Source: Halobacillus sp. A1
GTDB lineage: Bacteria > Bacillota > Bacilli > Bacillales > Halobacillaceae
Length of the DNA: 64,000 bases
Direction: 5' to 3'
NCBI RefSeq assembly: GCF_024189295.1
Contig: NZ_JAIZEN010000016.1
Span: 1 to 64,000 of the forward strand
Notes under the pieces: generated by a model
Told to the model about the DNA's origin: nothing
Seen by the model: the letters and a program-made list of their open reading frames with translations, nothing else
The model's database searches: none
Position numbers and translations under genes: made by a program
Shown here: positions 26,694 through 35,980 of the stretch, piece after piece
Position numbering within the stretch: position 1 is the stretch's first letter
Layout: each line of letters begins with the position of its first letter

Positions 26694-27047
26694 TTGAGTC
26701 TTTCCGTAGAATTCATTATCAAAGAATCCGTGTTACTTGTGCGCTTGGAAGGCGAGTTGGATCACCATGAAGCGACGAACCTTCGAGAAGAGTGGCAAGC
26801 TCAGCTGGCTCAGAATCAAGTAGGACATGTGATCGTTAATTTAGAGAAGTTAACATTTATGGATAGTTCGGGTCTTGGTGTCATGCTTGGACGCTATAAA
26901 GAAATACAGGCTGCAGGCTGGGAAATGGTGATTTGCTCAATATCTCCTGAAGTCCGCCGTTTATTTGACCTATCCGGTATGTTCAAAATCGTCAAACTCG
27001 TTGATAACGAAGACTTTGCCCTGCAAATGTTAGGGGTGGCCTCATGA
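26694..27047 (+). CDS. spoIIAA: Anti-anti-sigma F factor SpoIIAA
   Basis: 117 residues, STAS domain. The phosphorylated serine is in FMDSSGLGVMLGRY (about residue 57-58). When unphosphorylated it binds SpoIIAB and frees sigma F in the forespore. The start is a TTG with AAGGAGG eight bases before; no ATG fits the family N-terminus SLSVEF. It overlaps spoIIAB by four bases. Confidence 0.95.
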   Translation: MSLSVEFIIKESVLLVRLEGELDHHEATNLREEWQAQLAQNQVGHVIVNLEKLTFMDSSGLGVMLGRYKEIQAAGWEMVICSISPEVRRLFDLSGMFKIVKLVDNEDFALQMLGVAS

Positions 27048-27484
27048 AAAATCATATGAGAATTGAGTTTGCAAGCATCAGTCAAAATGAATCGTTAGCA
27101 CGTATAGCCGTCGCTTCATTCATCAGTCCCCTGAATCCTACAATGGATGAGTTGACGGATATAAAAACAGTTGTTTCAGAAGCTGTGACGAATGCGATTA
27201 TCCATGGGTATGAGGAAGACCCTGACCAATCCGTCATCTTAGAATGCCGTATCGAAGAGAGCCAGATTGAAATCATCATTAAGGATCATGGTACAGGAAT
27301 TGAGAATATTGAGGAAGCCAGAGAACCATTATTCACCTCGAAACCCGAGTGGGAAAGGTCAGGTATGGGTTTTACGATCATGGAGAATTTCATGGACCAA
27401 GTTGAAATTCAATCGTCCAAAGATGAAGGAACCACAATTACGCTTTCAAAGCAATTAACCTCGACGAAAGCAATTTTTAATTAG
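27044..27484 (+). CDS. spoIIAB: Anti-sigma F factor and serine kinase SpoIIAB
   Basis: 146 residues of the GHKL fold. EAVTNAIIHGYE (N box), KDHGTGIENIEEA (G1) and RSGMGFTIMENFMD (G2) form the ATP site. It binds sigma F with ATP and inactivates SpoIIAA by phosphorylation, giving the switch that confines sigma F to the forespore. Its stop is three bases before the sigF ATG. Confidence 0.96.
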   Translation: MKNHMRIEFASISQNESLARIAVASFISPLNPTMDELTDIKTVVSEAVTNAIIHGYEEDPDQSVILECRIEESQIEIIIKDHGTGIENIEEAREPLFTSKPEWERSGMGFTIMENFMDQVEIQSSKDEGTTITLSKQLTSTKAIFN

Positions 27485-27487
27485 GTC

Positions 27488-28243
27488 ATGAATATGAAGA
27501 CGGATACTAAACAGGTACGTCTATCCGATGAAGAAGTTCGCAGTCTCATAAGAAGAAGCCAATCTGGTGATCAAAATGCGCGGCATTTTTTAGTGGAAAA
27601 AAATACGAGGCTGGTATGGTCAGTCGTTCAGAGGTACTTGCGGCGAGGGTATGATCCTGATGATTTATATCAAATCGGTTGTATTGGTTTGTTGAAATCT
27701 GTAGATAAATTTGACCTTAGCTTTGACGTTAAGTTCTCCACATACGCTGTTCCAATGATTATTGGAGAAATCCAACGATTTATACGAGATGATGGCAGTG
27801 TAAAAGTGAGCCGCAGTCTGAAAGAAACATTTCATAAAGTGCGTGTAAAAAAAGAGGAACTCCTCAAAGAGTTCGGCCGGTCTCCGACGATTAATGAATT
27901 AGCTGAATCGTTAGAGCTTACGAGTGAAGAGGTCATTCAGGCAGAAGAAGCGGGACGATCTCCGCAATCTATTCACGAAACGGTTTATGAGAGTGAAGGG
28001 GATCCGATCACGCTAGTCGATCAGATTGCTGAAGAGGATTCGAGGTGGTTCGAACATTTAGCTTTGCATGAAGTGATGGATACTCTAGAAAAAAGGGAAC
28101 GGTTGATCATTTACCTGAGGTATTTTAAAGACCAGACGCAATCAGAAGTAGCAGATCGCATAGGGATATCCCAAGTTCAAGTCTCCAGGCTGGAAAAGAA
28201 AATATTAGAGCATATGAAAGAATCAATGAGTGATTCATCTTAA
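27488..28243 (+). CDS. sigF: RNA polymerase sigma F factor
   Basis: 251 residues, first forespore-specific sigma factor. Region 2 shows YDPDDLYQIGCIGLLKSV and FSTYAVPMIIGEIQRF; region 4 has RLIIYLRYFKDQTQSEVADR and the HTH GISQVQVSRLEKK. It is made with its regulators SpoIIAA and SpoIIAB and ends in a terminator that overlaps its stop codon. Confidence 0.96.
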   Translation: MNMKTDTKQVRLSDEEVRSLIRRSQSGDQNARHFLVEKNTRLVWSVVQRYLRRGYDPDDLYQIGCIGLLKSVDKFDLSFDVKFSTYAVPMIIGEIQRFIRDDGSVKVSRSLKETFHKVRVKKEELLKEFGRSPTINELAESLELTSEEVIQAEEAGRSPQSIHETVYESEGDPITLVDQIAEEDSRWFEHLALHEVMDTLEKRERLIIYLRYFKDQTQSEVADRIGISQVQVSRLEKKILEHMKESMSDSS

Positions 28244-28268
28244 ACTACGCTAATGCGTAGTTTTTTTT
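28242..28268 (+). terminator. Terminator after sigF
   Basis: AAACTACGC pairs with GCGTAGTTT around TAAT, followed by a run of T; the left arm overlaps the sigF stop codon. Confidence 0.9.
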
Positions 28269-28310
28269 ATGTTCATTTTCTGTTTTCATAACTTTAGCTT
28301 TGGCATTATT

Positions 28311-28339
28311 GTATGAATTTGTATTGATTTCACATACTA
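28311..28339 (+). promoter_or_regulatory. Sigma G promoter of the spoVA operon
   Basis: GTATG (28311-28315), 17 bases, then CATACTA (28333-28339) fit the sigma G pattern GHATR and CATNHTA at every position. The spoVA operon is sigma G dependent in B. subtilis. Confidence 0.75.
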
Positions 28340-28370
28340 ACGAAGAGACATTCTGCCAGGAGGCGAAATG

Positions 28371-28988
28371 ATGACAAAACCGCTATATATCCGTATGAAA
28401 CAGTCGATTCGCATTCCACCGAAGCAAATGATCAGAGTATATGATGTGGCTCGTGTTACTGGGGATAGCCGAAAAAAGCATATGGTTGAACATATGATCC
28501 TCCATACCGTAAAACCGGAAGATAGGAATATCATCGTAGTTGACAGCTTCTCTATTATTGAGAGGATACTCAATCGTTTTCCCGATAGTGATGTAGAAAT
28601 TCTAGGACCGAATCAGTGTGTCGTCCATGTGGAGGGTCAAAAGAGAAAACCGAACGTATTTCTAGTCAGTTTTATTTGGCTGCTGCTTTTTGTTGGGGCG
28701 GCGATGGCTATTATGAATTTTCACTATGATGTCAGTATGGAAATGGTTCAGCAAAAGCTTCACTTTATGCTGACAGGAGAAGAGGAAGAGTATCCTTTAT
28801 GGATTCAAGTTCCTTATTCGATCGGACTCGGTGTCGGCATGATATTATTTTTTAACCACTGGTTCCAAAAACGCTTCAATGAAGAACCTAATCCAATGGA
28901 AGTAGAAGTCTTTAAGTATCAGGAAGATATAGATCACTATGTAGCTATTCATGAAAACAAGGTGGAGCAACAGGATGAGAATCGTTGA
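28371..28988 (+). CDS. spoVAA: Stage V sporulation protein AA
   Basis: About 205 residues from the second of two adjacent ATGs; AGGAGG lies seven bases ahead of it and only four ahead of the first at 28368. An N-terminal soluble domain (about 1-95) precedes two hydrophobic helices (about 102-122 and 150-168). SpoVA proteins form the inner-membrane channel that loads dipicolinic acid into the forespore and releases it on germination. It overlaps spoVAB by 14 bases. Confidence 0.9.
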   Translation: MTKPLYIRMKQSIRIPPKQMIRVYDVARVTGDSRKKHMVEHMILHTVKPEDRNIIVVDSFSIIERILNRFPDSDVEILGPNQCVVHVEGQKRKPNVFLVSFIWLLLFVGAAMAIMNFHYDVSMEMVQQKLHFMLTGEEEEYPLWIQVPYSIGLGVGMILFFNHWFQKRFNEEPNPMEVEVFKYQEDIDHYVAIHENKVEQQDENR

Positions 28989-29385
28989 AGCATTCATTGG
29001 ACTAGCTTCTGGTATTGCGGTAGGTGCGGGGTTTGTTGCTTTTATAACAGTACTTGGGATTGTACCTCGACTTATGCAATTAAGTCATTCGGAATCGAAA
29101 ATCATCTTCTATCAGTTTGCAATTGTAGCAGGGGTTTTTTGCGGCATTTTTTTATCATTCAGTGACTATGCCGTAAATATTACAGTGTTTGGGCTCATTA
29201 TCTGGGGGCTGCTTCACGGAATGTTCGTAGGTATGTTAGCGGCTGCTCTTACGGAAGTTTTGAACGTCTTTCCCCTCCTGTTTAAAAGAATCGGTATAGA
29301 CAATTATTTATTTACATTACTTATGGCTCTTTCTTTAGGGAAAGTTGCAGGTTCACTGTTTCAGTGGGTTATTTTTGTAAAATGA
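28975..29385 (+). CDS. spoVAB: Stage V sporulation protein AB
   Basis: About 136 residues from the ATG at 28975 (MRIVEAFIG, the usual family start); an ATG at 28951 inside spoVAA is less likely. Four hydrophobic helices make it an integral membrane protein, with the conserved GIVPRLMQL loop between the first two. It belongs to the dipicolinate transport complex. The gene ends 14 bases before the spoVAC ATG. Confidence 0.88.
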   Translation: MRIVEAFIGLASGIAVGAGFVAFITVLGIVPRLMQLSHSESKIIFYQFAIVAGVFCGIFLSFSDYAVNITVFGLIIWGLLHGMFVGMLAAALTEVLNVFPLLFKRIGIDNYLFTLLMALSLGKVAGSLFQWVIFVK

Positions 29386-29399
29386 AGGAGAATACGCTC

Positions 29400-29852
29400 A
29401 TGTCAGGTTTGAATTCTAAGGATTATAAAAAAACAAGTAAATCTTACCAGCCTAAAACCACTTATGTATTGAATTGCTTGAAAGCATTTGTGGTTGGAGG
29501 AACGATTTGTATGATTGGGGAGCTTCTGTCTGAAATGTATATTCACTGGTTCAATTTCAGTGAAGAGAATGCAGGGAATCCAACAGTTGCGACTTTGATT
29601 TTCTTGGCTGCTCTCGCGACTGGATTGGGTGTATATGACAAGCTTGGTCAATTTGCTGGTGCAGGGTCAGCAGTTCCTGTAACGGGGTTCGCAAATTCGA
29701 TCACATCAGCAGCGATGGAGCATAAAAGTGAGGGGCTCGTGCTAGGAGTAGCCACAAACTTATTTAAATTGGCGGGATCGGTTATCGTTTTCGGTGTAGT
29801 GGCTGCTTATGTATTAGGAATCATTCGTTTTACATGGCAGGCCATATTTTAG
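29400..29852 (+). CDS. spoVAC: Stage V sporulation protein AC
   Basis: 150 residues from the ATG at 29400, which has AAGGAGA upstream and gives the standard length. Hydrophobic helices and the motifs KAFVVGGTICMIGELL, GVYDKLGQFAGAGSAVPVTG and FANSITSAAMEHKSEG are the SpoVAC/SpoVAEb signature. SpoVAC forms a mechanosensitive channel through which dipicolinate passes. It shares its fold with SpoVAEb downstream. Confidence 0.93.
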   Translation: MSGLNSKDYKKTSKSYQPKTTYVLNCLKAFVVGGTICMIGELLSEMYIHWFNFSEENAGNPTVATLIFLAALATGLGVYDKLGQFAGAGSAVPVTGFANSITSAAMEHKSEGLVLGVATNLFKLAGSVIVFGVVAAYVLGIIRFTWQAIF

Positions 29853-29864
29853 GGGGGACGACTC

Positions 29865-30875
29865 ATGTCAAAAACTGGAAAGCAAACGTGGAGTTTTAAT
29901 AAGCCGGTTTATATACAAGCAACAGGAACTGTAGTTGGACCGCTTGAAGGACAAGGACCTTTGAAAGCTGTATTTGATAAGGTGTATGATCAGCTCCACT
30001 GTAATGAAAATAATTGGGAATTAGCTGAAAGAAGATTAATGTTAGATGCTGTTCATTACTGTCTGCAAAAAGCAGGCGTCGACAAAACATCGATCGATTT
30101 GTTCTTAGCGGGTGATTTACTTAATCAAAATGTCACAGGCAATTATGTAGCACGTCAGTTGGAAATTCCGCTGTTAGGCATGTTCGGGGCTTGTTCTACT
30201 TCAATGGAAACTCTAGCTACAGGAGCAGCGCTTATTGAAAGCGGATATGCTGATCGGGCGATAGCTGCTGTAAGCTCTCACAATGCAACGGCAGAGCGGC
30301 AGTTCAGGTATCCGACGGAGTACGGGGGACAGAAACCGAAAACAGCTACATTTACGGTAACTGGCAGCGGAGCGGCACTGTTATCAACAGAACCTTCGCC
30401 TGTTCGGATTGAAGCAGCCACGATTGGTAAAGTGATGGATTATGGTGTCACCGACCCTTTTGATATGGGTTCCGCAATGGCTCCAGCTGCATACGACACC
30501 ATTAAAACTCATCTGGAGGATATGGGAAGAGTCCCTGCTGATTATGATGTCATTGCTACAGGAGATTTGTCGGCAGTGGGAGCACCAATAGTTCGAGATA
30601 TGCTTAAAGATGACGGTTATCATATTGGTGAAGTTCATAAAGACTGTGGACTTCTCGTTTATCATAGTGATCAGCCTGTATTCAGTGGAGGAAGCGGGTG
30701 TGCTTGTTCTGCGGTCGTTACGTATGGAAAACTGTTGGAGGATTTAAAAGCAGGCACCTATAAACGAATATTAGTAGTAGCAACAGGTGCTCTAATGAAT
30801 CCGATGATGCTGCAGCAGAAAGAGTCAATACCGGGTATTGCCCACGCTGTTGCTTTTACGAAAGGGGAGGGATGA
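29865..30875 (+). CDS. spoVAD: Stage V sporulation protein AD
   Basis: 336 residues with the thiolase-like fold of SpoVAD, which binds dipicolinic acid directly and lies on the outer face of the spore inner membrane. [14 protein letters not shown] matches the place of the nucleophile in true thiolases, and [14 protein letters not shown] comes near the C-terminus. GGGGGGA precedes the ATG. It overlaps spoVAEb by four bases. Confidence 0.95.
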   Translation: MSKTGKQTWSFNKPVYIQATGTVVGPLEGQGPLKAVFDKVYDQLHCNENNWELAERRLMLDAVHYCLQKAGVDKTSIDLFLAGDLLNQNVTGNYVARQLEIPLLGMFGACSTSMETLATGAALIESGYADRAIAAVSSHNATAERQFRYPTEYGGQKPKTATFTVTGSGAALLSTEPSPVRIEAATIGKVMDYGVTDPFDMGSAMAPAAYDTIKTHLEDMGRVPADYDVIATGDLSAVGAPIVRDMLKDDGYHIGEVHKDCGLLVYHSDQPVFSGGSGCACSAVVTYGKLLEDLKAGTYKRILVVATGALMNPMMLQQKESIPGIAHAVAFTKGEG

Positions 30876-31228
30876 AAATGACTTTTCTTTGGGCTTTTCT
30901 AGTTGGAGGAGGAATTTGCGTTATTGGACAATTGCTTTTTGATGTCGCCAAGCTTACACCTGCTCATGTAATGTCCTCTTTCGTTGTGGCGGGTGCGGTG
31001 CTCGATGCTTTTGATTTGTATGATGACTTAATTGAATTCGCGGGGGCAGGAGCCACGGTACCAATCACAAGCTTTGGTCATTCCCTGATGCATGGAGCGA
31101 TGGAGGAAGCAGATAAACATGGAGTTATTGGTGTAGCCGTAGGGATGTTTGGGTTGACTTCTGCAGGTATAGCTTCAGCGATTCTCTTTGGATTCATTAT
31201 GGCTGTTATTTTTAAACCAAAAGGGTAA
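30872..31228 (+). CDS. spoVAEb: Stage V sporulation protein AEb
   Basis: 118 residues with the SpoVAC-type pattern: [33 protein letters not shown] and [13 protein letters not shown], and three to four hydrophobic helices. It is a membrane part of the dipicolinate channel. In B. subtilis the next gene is spoVAEa and then spoVAF; here spoVAEa is not found and about 700 bases of repeat-derived DNA follow. Confidence 0.92.
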   Translation: MKMTFLWAFLVGGGICVIGQLLFDVAKLTPAHVMSSFVVAGAVLDAFDLYDDLIEFAGAGATVPITSFGHSLMHGAMEEADKHGVIGVAVGMFGLTSAGIASAILFGFIMAVIFKPKG

Positions 31229-31315
31229 GAAAGGTTTTGTTTATTCTTAAGTCTTATGAACAATACTGTTTCTTCATTAGTAAGTTGTTAAAACATTTGG
31301 GTTGGGGAAGGCTTG

Positions 31316-31410
31316 TTTTGCGACATTTGGTGAGATTCCTCGGACGTTCCGTACTGCCAAAGGGGTCTCCCCATTCCCCACCGCCCCTCACTAAATATAG
31401 ACTTCTTGAA
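31316..31410 (-). repeat. Dispersed repeat R1, copy 3 (inverted fragment)
   Basis: TGGTGAGATTCCTCGGACG-like sequence followed by GGGGTCTCCCCATTCCCC and CCGCCCCTCACTAAATATAG, the inverted left part of R1 (compare 127-215). Central stems are partly lost. Confidence 0.55.
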
Positions 31411-31730
31411 CTCGCTTGAATAAGAGCCTTTTGAATAACGTCAGTATCATGATCCACCATACTGATTATACGTTGAAGGAACAGTGATTACTTTCATTGA
31501 CGTATTTTACAGAAGTGATGGGAGTCTTATTAATCGATAAGAGGTTAGCTGTGATAACACTTAGGTGGGCCGGAAGTCTATCCCCTTACAACGCCAGTTA
31601 TCCGTTCGCTTCAATAGGGCTCTTAACCGTCATGATTCTTCCCATGTTTCGAAACTCTTTTCACGCAAATCCATTTATTTTTTGTGAAGACGTTCATACT
31701 AATGTTTCCGCTATTCATACAAACGTAAAA

Positions 31731-31845
31731 AGGTCCAGAATATGGTGAGATACCGGAGGACGTAAGCCTGAGGAAGTTCACAGTACGCCGATGGAAATAA
31801 AGTAATTCACTGAACTTCCAAACGCTGCCAAATAGAACGAAACAG
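31731..31845 (+). repeat. Dispersed repeat R1, copy 4 (decayed)
   Basis: GGTCCAGAA, ATGGTGAGATACCGGAGGAC, TGAGGAAGTTCACAGTACGC and AACTTCCAAACGCTG follow the order of R1 copy 7 and copy 5, but the outer palindrome and the first half are damaged. Confidence 0.6.
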
Positions 31846-31944
31846 TCCGATCATCTTGAACTGCGTATGCAATAATAGAGAGCTAAATTGAAATTGAACA
31901 CTGTGGTTTAACAGAGAAAATACAGCCGTAAGGAGTTGAGGCGG

Positions 31945-33411
31945 ATGGCGAGTGAAAAGAAAACCCCTATTGTCATGAAATTGGAACAGAATAGAAATAT
32001 AATTAATAAGAAGGTAGGCACTGATGAATCATTTGATGTAGGATTTCGGACATTGGTTATTCTCGATCACGAAGTGAACTTATATTACGTGAATGGTTTG
32101 TGCGAGACCCCGATAATTGTAAATTTGCTGCGCCAGCTGTTTCAATTAAATGAAGGTACATTAGATAAAAAATCAGTATTCAAACATATTTACAATGATC
32201 TGGCCCACCAGCAAGTAGAAGTTGAAACTTCTATAGAAAAATGTGTGACGCAAATACTTTCAGGGCTTATTGTCCTGTTCGTTGAAGGTCATGCAGAAGC
32301 CATCATTGTAGATGTCCGTGCTTACCCCGGAAGGACACCGGAAGAACCTGATACAGAAAAAGTCGTAAGAGGTTCTAGAGACGGCTATACAGAAAACATT
32401 ATAGAAAACACAGCATTGACTCGCCGGAGAATAAGAGATGAGCGGTTGAGGAATGAGCTTATTCAAGTAGGGCAGCGGTCAAAAACGGATATTTGTATTT
32501 CTTATATTAAAGATGTAGCTGATCCTGGACTTATAAAATTGATTAAAGATGAATTGAAAAAAATCGACATAGATGGTCTGTCTATGGCTGACAAGTCTGT
32601 AGAAGAATTTATAGTAAGCCAAGGATTCAATCCTTTTCCTCTCGTAAGGTATACTGAAAGACCGGATGTGGCGTCTGCACATTTATTGGAAGGTCATGTG
32701 CTCATTATGGTAGATACGTCTCCCAGTATGATTATTACACCGACTACGTATTTTCACCACGTGCAGCATGCGGAAGAGTACAGGCAATCCCCTGCTGTGG
32801 GTACGTTTGTAAGATGGGTTCGATTCTTTGGGTTATTTTCTTCCGTCTTTTTGCTTCCTTTGTGGATGTTATTTGTTATTCAGCCCGATTTACTACCAGA
32901 ATCATTAGATTTCATAGGGCCGAATGAAGAGAGTACTTTGCCGATCATCGTCCAATTATTAATAGCTGATTTAGGGATAGAGATGCTGCGTATCGCAGCC
33001 ATCCATACCCCAACGCCATTATCAACAGCTATGGGGTTGATCGCAGCCGTTTTAATTGGACAAATTGCCATAGACGTCGGTTTATTCGTGCCTGAAGTCA
33101 TTTTATATGTAGCAGTAAGTGCGATAGGCTCTTACGCCACCCCAAGCTATGAATTATCCATTGCCAACAAAATGAGCCGAATCGCTTTGTTAGTGCTATC
33201 CGCTATTTTTGGTTTAAGTGGATTTGTTATAGGTTCTACATTGTATATTTTATTGCTGGCTCGGACCAAATCTTTGAATACGCCGTATTTATGGCCATTC
33301 CTTCCATTCAACGGTAAAGCGTTTATGCAGATTTTAGTGAGAATGTCTGTACCTTTAGGAAAAATCAGGCCGAGCATTGTCCATCCTCAAAACAATCATA
33401 AACAAAGATAA
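31945..33411 (+). CDS. spoVAF: Stage V sporulation protein AF (GerA-type germination subunit)
   Basis: About 488 residues from the ATG at 31945, ten bases after AAGGAG; a TTG at 31936 is possible. An N-terminal hydrophilic half is followed by five to six membrane helices, the organisation of GerAA-type germinant receptor A subunits. Conserved segments are GHVLIMVDTSPSMIITPTTY and TPLSTAMGLIAAVLIGQIAI. It assists release of dipicolinate. The 700-base gap upstream means it may be uncoupled from the rest of spoVA. Confidence 0.92.
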   Translation: MASEKKTPIVMKLEQNRNIINKKVGTDESFDVGFRTLVILDHEVNLYYVNGLCETPIIVNLLRQLFQLNEGTLDKKSVFKHIYNDLAHQQVEVETSIEKCVTQILSGLIVLFVEGHAEAIIVDVRAYPGRTPEEPDTEKVVRGSRDGYTENIIENTALTRRRIRDERLRNELIQVGQRSKTDICISYIKDVADPGLIKLIKDELKKIDIDGLSMADKSVEEFIVSQGFNPFPLVRYTERPDVASAHLLEGHVLIMVDTSPSMIITPTTYFHHVQHAEEYRQSPAVGTFVRWVRFFGLFSSVFLLPLWMLFVIQPDLLPESLDFIGPNEESTLPIIVQLLIADLGIEMLRIAAIHTPTPLSTAMGLIAAVLIGQIAIDVGLFVPEVILYVAVSAIGSYATPSYELSIANKMSRIALLVLSAIFGLSGFVIGSTLYILLLARTKSLNTPYLWPFLPFNGKAFMQILVRMSVPLGKIRPSIVHPQNNHKQR

Positions 33412-33452
33412 TTGCCGGTTGATGATTGTTGTGATAAATTTAAATTAAATTC

Positions 33453-33484
33453 AAAATGTTCCTTTACTCTAAAGGAGCATTTTC
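33453..33484 (+). terminator. Terminator after spoVAF
   Basis: AAAATGTTCCTTTA pairs with TAAAGGAGCATTTT (one wobble) around CTC, followed by CTTTT. Confidence 0.85.
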
Positions 33485-33595
33485 TTTTATGTGATAATAT
33501 CCAGCACTACCTGAATACCGTTCAGGCTAAGGAGAGGAAACCTGGTCTGAATGGCTTTTTAGTTAGTAAAGACAGGATGGGAAGGACGGACCACT

Positions 33596-34894
33596 ATGAT
33601 TCGAGAGACGAACGGACAAGGTCAGCTATTAATAGGCGGTATTCCCGCAGAAGATTTAGCCTCTGCATATGGAACGCCTCTTTATGTATACGATGTAGAA
33701 AGAATTCGAAGCAATGCCAAAGCTTTTGTTGATACTTTTAAGAAGCATAAGATACCCGCTCAGGTTGCCTATGCCAGTAAAGCCTTCTCTTCTGTAGCTA
33801 TGCTCCAGGTTGCTAAAGAGGAAGGGCTGAGCCTGGATGTCGTTTCTGAGGGAGAGCTCCATACGGCTTTACAAGCTGAATTCCCTGTAGAAAAAATCCA
33901 TATGCATGGAAATAATAAAAGCCTCTCAGAACTTGAAATGGCAGTGGATCATAAGATCGGCTGTATTGTAGTCGATAATTTTTATGAAATTGCTCTGTTA
34001 ACAGATCTTCTTGCCGAAAAAAATACACAAATGGATGTTTTGCTGCGTGTCACACCTGGGATTGAAGCCCATACCCATGATTATATTTTAACTGGACAGG
34101 AAGATTCTAAATTCGGTTTTGACTTGTCCAGCGGCCAAGCTGAGAAAGCGTTCCAGCTGTTGAATTCAAATGAAATGACGAATGTAAAAGGCCTGCACTG
34201 CCATATAGGGTCGCAGATTTTTGAAACGAGCGGATTCACCTTAGCGACGAGGAAATTATTTGAAACTATGAGTGATTGGCGGGACCGTTTCGAATTTACG
34301 GCAGATGTCCTTAATTTAGGCGGTGGATTTGGTATACAATATACAGAAGAAGACGACCCTCTTGCTCTTGACCAATATGCTCTTGCTCTCATTGAAGAGG
34401 TGAAGCATCAGTCTGAAACACTGGACTATACAATGCCTGAAATATGGATCGAGCCGGGACGTGCCATTGTAGGGGATGCTGGGGTGACGCTATATCGAAT
34501 GGGATCGATCAAAGAGATACCCGGCGTAAGGACGTATGCTTCAGTTGACGGAGGGATGACTGATAATATCAGGCCCGCCCTTTACCACGCAAAATATGAT
34601 GCTGTTTTAGCTAATAAGATGCATGAGTCGCCGGACCAAGAATATGCTATAGCTGGAAAGTGCTGTGAATCTGGAGATATGCTATTATGGGATGTGAAGC
34701 TTCCTAAAGTAGAGCCGAAAGATTTGCTGGCGGTTTTCAGTACAGGTGCTTATGGTTATGCTATGTCCAATAACTATAACCGCTTTGGAAAATCAGCTGT
34801 CGTTTTCGTGGAAAATGGGGAGCATCAGTTAGTGGTACGTCGTGAGGACTATAAGGAAATCACGAGACTAGATTTATCATACAACCAACAGTAG
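33596..34894 (+). CDS. lysA: Diaminopimelate decarboxylase
   Basis: 432 residues, fold-type III PLP enzyme that makes L-lysine from meso-diaminopimelate. The cofactor lysine is Lys62 in VAYASKAFSS; HCHIGSQI, NLGGGFGI and EPGRAIVG contact the cofactor, and AGKCCESGDMLLWD supplies the active-site Cys from the partner subunit. GGAAGGA precedes the ATG. No lysine riboswitch is visible in the 110 bases ahead of it. In B. subtilis it likewise follows spoVAF. Confidence 0.95.
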   Translation: MIRETNGQGQLLIGGIPAEDLASAYGTPLYVYDVERIRSNAKAFVDTFKKHKIPAQVAYASKAFSSVAMLQVAKEEGLSLDVVSEGELHTALQAEFPVEKIHMHGNNKSLSELEMAVDHKIGCIVVDNFYEIALLTDLLAEKNTQMDVLLRVTPGIEAHTHDYILTGQEDSKFGFDLSSGQAEKAFQLLNSNEMTNVKGLHCHIGSQIFETSGFTLATRKLFETMSDWRDRFEFTADVLNLGGGFGIQYTEEDDPLALDQYALALIEEVKHQSETLDYTMPEIWIEPGRAIVGDAGVTLYRMGSIKEIPGVRTYASVDGGMTDNIRPALYHAKYDAVLANKMHESPDQEYAIAGKCCESGDMLLWDVKLPKVEPKDLLAVFSTGAYGYAMSNNYNRFGKSAVVFVENGEHQLVVRREDYKEITRLDLSYNQQ

Positions 34895-34907
34895 GAGGAA
34901 ATGAATA

Positions 34908-35342
34908 ATGAAACAAGCAACGATTGAATTTGAAAATGGCGAGAAATTTCTAATTGAACTTTATGAGGAAGCGGCACCGAATACAGTAGAGAATTTCGAA
35001 AAATTAGCAAATAGTGAGTTTTATGATGGGCTAACGTTCCACCGTGTCATTCCTGATTTTGTAATTCAGGGGGGCGATCCTAATGGAAACGGTACTGGCG
35101 GACCAGGTTATACAATCAAATGCGAGACAGAAGGAAACCCGCATAAACATGAGCGAGGCACCTTATCAATGGCGCACGCTGGCAAAGACACAGGTGGAAG
35201 CCAATTTTTCGTATGTCACTCTCCTCAGCCTCATTTAGATGGCCGCCACACAGTATTTGGCAAGGTTGTCGAAGGTGTTGATACCGTCGATCGAGTACGT
35301 CCGGGAGACGTTATGCAGCGAGTGCGTGTTGAAGATAAATAA
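34908..35342 (+). CDS. ppiB: Peptidyl-prolyl cis-trans isomerase PpiB
   Basis: 144 residues, a short cytoplasmic cyclophilin without signal peptide. The active site [19 protein letters not shown] and the substrate pocket [22 protein letters not shown] are intact. It speeds proline isomerisation in protein folding. TAGGAGG lies before the ATG, 13 bases after lysA, so both are probably on one message. Confidence 0.95.
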   Translation: MKQATIEFENGEKFLIELYEEAAPNTVENFEKLANSEFYDGLTFHRVIPDFVIQGGDPNGNGTGGPGYTIKCETEGNPHKHERGTLSMAHAGKDTGGSQFFVCHSPQPHLDGRHTVFGKVVEGVDTVDRVRPGDVMQRVRVEDK

Positions 35343-35518
35343 TAGTCGTCAAGTGTTACCCAATGGTAAGATAATGCTTTAGATTGTTTTTAATTAATTA
35401 GGGCTGCTTCTTAACATTTCGTTGTTTCTATTAAACGTCGTGGCCTGTTTTGAGGACCTCGCCAAAGCTGAGTCAATCCTGAGCGTATGAAATGCCTTAA
35501 AATTACACATGACTATAT

Positions 35519-35550
35519 GCAGCCCCTTTTACCCAAGGGGCTGCTCTTCT
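35519..35550 (+). terminator. Terminator downstream of ppiB
   Basis: GCAGCCCCTT pairs with AAGGGGCTGC around TTACCC, followed by TCTTCT. It is 177 bases after ppiB; in 35343-35518 I see no gene, only AT-rich spacer. Confidence 0.75.
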
Positions 35551-35764
35551 ATTGTGAATTTTTACACCCCGTACATATTAGATTAAGGATGTTTTAACAA
35601 TATAATTTTGTATCCTTTTTTAATAGTATTTAAAAGCGGTCATTCGTTTGATCTTACTTTCTGTTCAGTCTTTGCGAAACAGAAATGATCATTCATATTT
35701 ATTATTGTAACGAACACGAATTGAATGGTTGTGGAAGACTTAATTTCTTATTTCGCCCGGTGGG

Positions 35765-35793
35765 TTGATTCTTTTATTCATATGCCGTATGAT
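35765..35793 (+). promoter_or_regulatory. Candidate promoter of the 29-residue membrane peptide and ribT
   Basis: TTGATT (35765-35770), 17 bases, TATGAT (35788-35793), 35 bases before the small gene. Confidence 0.6.
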
Positions 35794-35828
35794 ATTGCCT
35801 AGATAAGATCAGACGTGGGGGCAAGCCA

Positions 35829-35918
35829 ATGAAAAAGAAGAATTGGAAGCTATTTGCGTTCCTGCTGATCCTTGGGATGGCCTGGGGCGTCTATTATTGG
35901 TTTGGTATAGTAATGTAA
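35829..35918 (+). CDS. 29-residue single-pass membrane peptide
   Basis: The frame encodes MKKKNWKLFAFLLILGMAWG followed by VYYWFGIVM: a short lysine-rich head and one hydrophobic helix. GTGGGGG lies five bases before the ATG and a good promoter lies at 35765-35793. No family is recognised. It lies 63 bases before ribT on the same strand and may share its transcript. Small membrane peptides of this form are often missed in annotation. Confidence 0.55.
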   Translation: MKKKNWKLFAFLLILGMAWGVYYWFGIVM

Positions 35919-35980
35919 TGACACCGTAAATAATTTTCGGTTCGCTTTAAAAAATCAAATGAGCAATACGAGGGGTTATT

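Larger units (their letters stand above)
31229..31944. other. Non-coding gap within the spoVA operon, repeat-derived
   Basis: About 0.7 kb between spoVAEb and spoVAF. It contains an inverted R1 fragment at 31316-31410 and a decayed direct R1 fragment at 31731-31845, whose tail CCAAACGCTGCCAAATAGAA matches R1 copy 7. Between them I see no coding sequence that resembles SpoVAEa, and no strong terminator or promoter. An 83-codon frame at 31497-31748 runs into the repeat and looks accidental. Confidence 0.65.

Noticed and set aside
31497-31748. An 83-codon frame in the spoVA gap as a spoVAEa remnant
   Set aside because: No resemblance to SpoVAEa in any frame and it ends inside an R1 fragment.
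33412-33595. Lysine riboswitch before lysA
   Set aside because: The space after the spoVAF terminator is only about 110 bases and shows none of the conserved L-box segments.
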